IMG/VR virus record: IMGVR_UViG_3300037882_001297
Span: 1-42,781 of that record
Strand: one strand, 5' to 3'
Length of the DNA stretch: 42,781 nucleotides
From: a virus
A program made the position numbers and the translations under genes. Shown here piece by piece: positions 40,280 through 42,781 of this stretch. The first letter of the stretch is position 1. Every line of letters begins with the position of its first letter. The notes beneath the pieces are model-generated. The model was not told the DNA's origin, searched no databases, and saw only the letters and a program-made list of their open reading frames with translations.

Positions 40280-42454
40280 ATGCCGCCTAATATACCATAT
40301 GGTAGAGTACCTAATAAGGACTTTGCAAGCAACGACACCCCTTTCGAAGGCACTAAGATAGGCATCATAACGCGGGTTGACGAGCACCACCTAAAGGCTG
40401 ACGTTCGCATTATCAGTGGAAACGAGGAAAGGTTCGAGATTGACCTCACGCAGCCTCTTGCGGGACCACGCAGCTTCTTGGGGGGTATCCCCGAAGTAAA
40501 CTCAATGGTTATCATTGGGTACCGACGCAGGAAGAAGCAGCTTGTTGACGCCGTTATCTTAGGTTATGTACCCGTAGGCAACCTTATAGGTCTTCGTTTT
40601 GACCCTATGGCGGTAATTCCTCCCGGGGAAATTGACCCTGAGGACGAGGTTTCGGCAAAGAAGCTATTCGGAGGCGTCGTACGTTACAAACGGGTCCAAG
40701 GTAAGCCCGGGGACATTTTGGGTATGTCCTCGTCTGGGTCCGAGATGCGTCTATCCAAGGACGTTTACTTCACGAACCGTGCCGGAGACTCTTGGGAACT
40801 ACGGGACGTGGACCGTACTTTGGTTACCCAGGCCCTTAACCGGGTAACCAATGACGCGGCCTCCTACTCCTTTTCTGGGGCGATTCGTCGCGGGGCGATG
40901 AACTTACCTCTCTCTAATTTCCGAGTAGATAAAAACGGGGTACCTACCAAGGTACTCAAAGATGATAAGGAAAGGTATTATGGTCGAGATGAGCTTCTCG
41001 CGACAGGAATAGCTCCCTCTACGTTCTCCAATGCTTCGGGTACGGTACTTGACCGGATTAATGACGAGAATGAGTTTCCCCCGACTACCTACAGTAACAA
41101 CAAGCAGGTATTTTTCGCTAGCGAGACGGCTGCGGTAGACTTTGAGGACGCCTTAAACGGTGGGACTCTTAGGGCTTTCACTGAACGTCGCATGGAAATT
41201 CGCCATGACACGGATCTGAGAACGGAGGTTCTTGACGAGATCGACGGTTTCGGCATGGACCGCCCTCGGGCTTACATCGAGCAGGTCTTTGGTACTACCG
41301 TAGGGAACGACCCTTTCTCGACTTTAGGGCAGCGTCAATACGCTAGGGTGCTTAAACCTAAGCTGTTTGAGGACTTTGACCAAACCGCTGCTCCAAGCGG
41401 CTTCCGTATGGAAGAGTGTCTCCGCCCGCCGTCTACGGCGGTAGACGAAGCTTTAGCGATGGCGGGGGCTTATCTATTTCGAATGTCCCCTCCTAGGTCC
41501 GCCTCCCGTAATGACTTTGCCTTGTCCGTATCTAAGCAGGGTAAGTTGTTCCTCAACGTCCCTGGGTCTAGCGTAGAAAACTACCCAACCAAAAATGTTT
41601 CCGCTGAAGTCAATATGGCGGGCGCGCTCAAGATGCGTTTGGGTGCCGCTACCCCTGACCGAGTATCTCTTCATTTGACACTGGAAGGGGGGATCTTCCT
41701 AGATGTAGGCTCAAACGCTAACGGGGAGTGCATAACGACTAATTTCCGTGGTGCTATCAAGAACGTTTACCGTGGTACTAATAGCTCGGATGGGGTCGCT
41801 AAGAGCGAGGACATTCAAGGTAACTCGGAGAAGACCGTCTCAGGGGACTTGCAGCACACGGTTAGGGGCGTCTACCAAGCCACGGTGGACGGCGGGTTCA
41901 ACGTTCAAGCTAACTCGGTTAAGCTGAACGGGGTCAATGGGTATACTGGGAACTTTGGAGCTTATACCGCAATGGTAAGTGGTAAGACCCAAAGTACTCA
42001 TGCGCAACAGGTGCAAGAAACGGTAGCTTTGGGCGGTAAAACTACGACTATCATAGCCGGCCCGTTACTTACTAACGTCAACGCGGGCGCTATGACCACG
42101 ACGGTGCTAGCGGGCGCTACGTCCTTCAGCAACCCAGCGGGGGCCTTCTCGGTCACGGTGGGTACGGGCGCGGTGTCTATTACTACCTCGGTTGGAGCCG
42201 TGACTTTGTCTACCGCTTCAGGCGCAATGTCTTTGTCCGCAGCGTCCGGAGCCGTTTCCATTACCGCGGGACTAGCCATGAACTTGACCTCTTCTACTTT
42301 GATAACGCTAGCTGCCCCTCAGGTCTCTCTTGGTTCAGCCGCCGCTGCATTGGGCGTCTCTCGCGGAACGGCAACCCTGCCCCCAGGGGCTCCTAGCCTC
42401 GACTATATCACGGGCTCGCCTTTGATGGGCTCAGCCGTCATTCGGTCCGTGTAA
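40280..42454 (+). CDS. Baseplate spike protein (gpV/VgrG-like), OB fold and beta-helix
   Basis: 724 residues, ATG 40280, three bases after the hub stop. The N-terminus has an OB-fold type start (GIITRVDEHHLKADVRII ... SMVIIGYRRRKKQL) as in gpV/gp5 spike proteins. The C-terminal 180 residues are a repeating beta-helix with short VSITTSVGAVTLSTASGAMS-like units, rich in Ser/Thr/Ala and Val at alternate positions, ending in PQVSLGSAAAALGV. Such trimers pierce the outer envelope when the sheath contracts. No PAAR tip gene is seen in the window. Confidence 0.85.
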   Translation: MPPNIPYGRVPNKDFASNDTPFEGTKIGIITRVDEHHLKADVRIISGNEERFEIDLTQPLAGPRSFLGGIPEVNSMVIIGYRRRKKQLVDAVILGYVPVGNLIGLRFDPMAVIPPGEIDPEDEVSAKKLFGGVVRYKRVQGKPGDILGMSSSGSEMRLSKDVYFTNRAGDSWELRDVDRTLVTQALNRVTNDAASYSFSGAIRRGAMNLPLSNFRVDKNGVPTKVLKDDKERYYGRDELLATGIAPSTFSNASGTVLDRINDENEFPPTTYSNNKQVFFASETAAVDFEDALNGGTLRAFTERRMEIRHDTDLRTEVLDEIDGFGMDRPRAYIEQVFGTTVGNDPFSTLGQRQYARVLKPKLFEDFDQTAAPSGFRMEECLRPPSTAVDEALAMAGAYLFRMSPPRSASRNDFALSVSKQGKLFLNVPGSSVENYPTKNVSAEVNMAGALKMRLGAATPDRVSLHLTLEGGIFLDVGSNANGECITTNFRGAIKNVYRGTNSSDGVAKSEDIQGNSEKTVSGDLQHTVRGVYQATVDGGFNVQANSVKLNGVNGYTGNFGAYTAMVSGKTQSTHAQQVQETVALGGKTTTIIAGPLLTNVNAGAMTTTVLAGATSFSNPAGAFSVTVGTGAVSITTSVGAVTLSTASGAMSLSAASGAVSITAGLAMNLTSSTLITLAAPQVSLGSAAAALGVSRGTATLPPGAPSLDYITGSPLMGSAVIRSV

Positions 42455-42455
42455 T

Positions 42456-42781
42456 ATGCCGTTGTCAGTACCCTCTTTGGCCGCTTCGATTACATTTGGC
42501 TTGGCCTCGTCTGGTTTTGTAGGTTCCGATGTGTCTAAACTGGCTCAGGGCATTGCCAGCGGGCTTGTACCCTGGGTTCGAAGTTTACAAGTCGTAACCA
42601 CTGACGTTGGTTCTGCGGGTTCCGGTACGGGCATTCTCCCCTGGGTTCTTCCTTCCCCTTTGTTGATTTCCAACCTACTGGCTATGTATGCGGTCAATGG
42701 TCACCTAGGCACCATGGCCCCTTTGGAAGCCGCTGGGTTAGGGAATGGCTTGGCCACGGGCTTCCTTCAAGGGGTCATTCA
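42456..42781 (+). CDS. Baseplate-adjacent protein, 3' end outside window
   Basis: The frame opens at ATG 42456, one base after the spike stop, and runs off the right edge (108 residues visible). It is hydrophobic and Gly/Ala/Leu rich (VPSLAASITFGLASSGFVGS, ILPWVLPSPLLISNLLAMYA, EAAGLGNGLATGFLQGVI). I recall proteins with this repeating Gly-Leu pattern next to baseplate genes in other phages, but without a function. Membrane-like hydrophobicity could also mean lipid interaction or hydrophobic packing in the baseplate. Confidence 0.6.
   Translation, partial: MPLSVPSLAASITFGLASSGFVGSDVSKLAQGIASGLVPWVRSLQVVTTDVGSAGSGTGILPWVLPSPLLISNLLAMYAVNGHLGTMAPLEAAGLGNGLATGFLQGVI

Overview
The window is a continuous, densely packed, single-strand block of virion-assembly genes from a tailed phage with a contractile tail (myovirus morphology). 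Every gene I can support is on the + strand. Gaps are short (none exceeds 300 bases) and many stop and start codons overlap or nearly touch. The identifying set is a very large tail sheath, a probable tail tube, genes in tail-assembly-chaperone position, a 1162-residue tape measure, a baseplate protein with a lytic transglycosylase domain, a hub-like protein and a VgrG/gp5-like spike. I saw no rRNA, tRNA or CRISPR array. The host cannot be named from the sequence; the peptidoglycan-cutting domain only says that it has a cell wall of that type.

Layout. 1-3.3 kb: virion or accessory proteins (a partial beta-rich protein, a permuted papain-like hydrolase, two proteins sharing a C-terminal Ig-like domain). 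3.4-4.5 kb: a DUF5659-like small protein and two tandem endonuclease VII-type HNH nucleases. 4.6-10.9 kb: small Ig-like proteins in duplicated pairs plus neck or connector-type candidates, interrupted by a TnpB gene. 11.0-12.2 kb: a second, unrelated TnpB wedged exactly between two genes. 12.2-14.5 kb: a coiled-coil protein, a Dps/ferritin-like protein and an actin/Hsp70-fold ATPase. 14.5-20.6 kb: tail-terminator candidate, FmdB-like zinc ribbon and a 1426-residue sheath. 20.6-26.5 kb: an EDxHD/Vsr-like homing endonuclease under an unusual promoter-plus-hairpin, a UvrD-type helicase with a long N-terminal extension, and two unknown genes. 26.6-42.8 kb: unknown virion protein, tube, two chaperone-position genes, tape measure, baseplate pair, hub, spike and a partial baseplate-adjacent gene.

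How it fits together. The gene order follows the usual myovirus logic (neck, terminator, sheath, tube, chaperones, tape measure, baseplate, spike), but about 7.2 kb separates sheath and tube. Virion proteins here repeatedly reuse modules: one beta-module recurs in four proteins, three flagellin-insertion-like repeats sit in the sheath, and three pairs of adjacent or near-adjacent paralogues exist. Five nuclease genes of four unrelated lineages sit in gene junctions without breaking any virion gene, which suggests homing nucleases and orphan TnpBs parasitising essential late genes. The most interesting signals are the hairpin that encloses both a consensus-like promoter and the start codon of the homing endonuclease, the enlarged sheath, the phage Dps-like protein with all four ferroxidase ligands, the actin-like ATPase, and the second TnpB, whose probable TAM overlaps the preceding stop codon.
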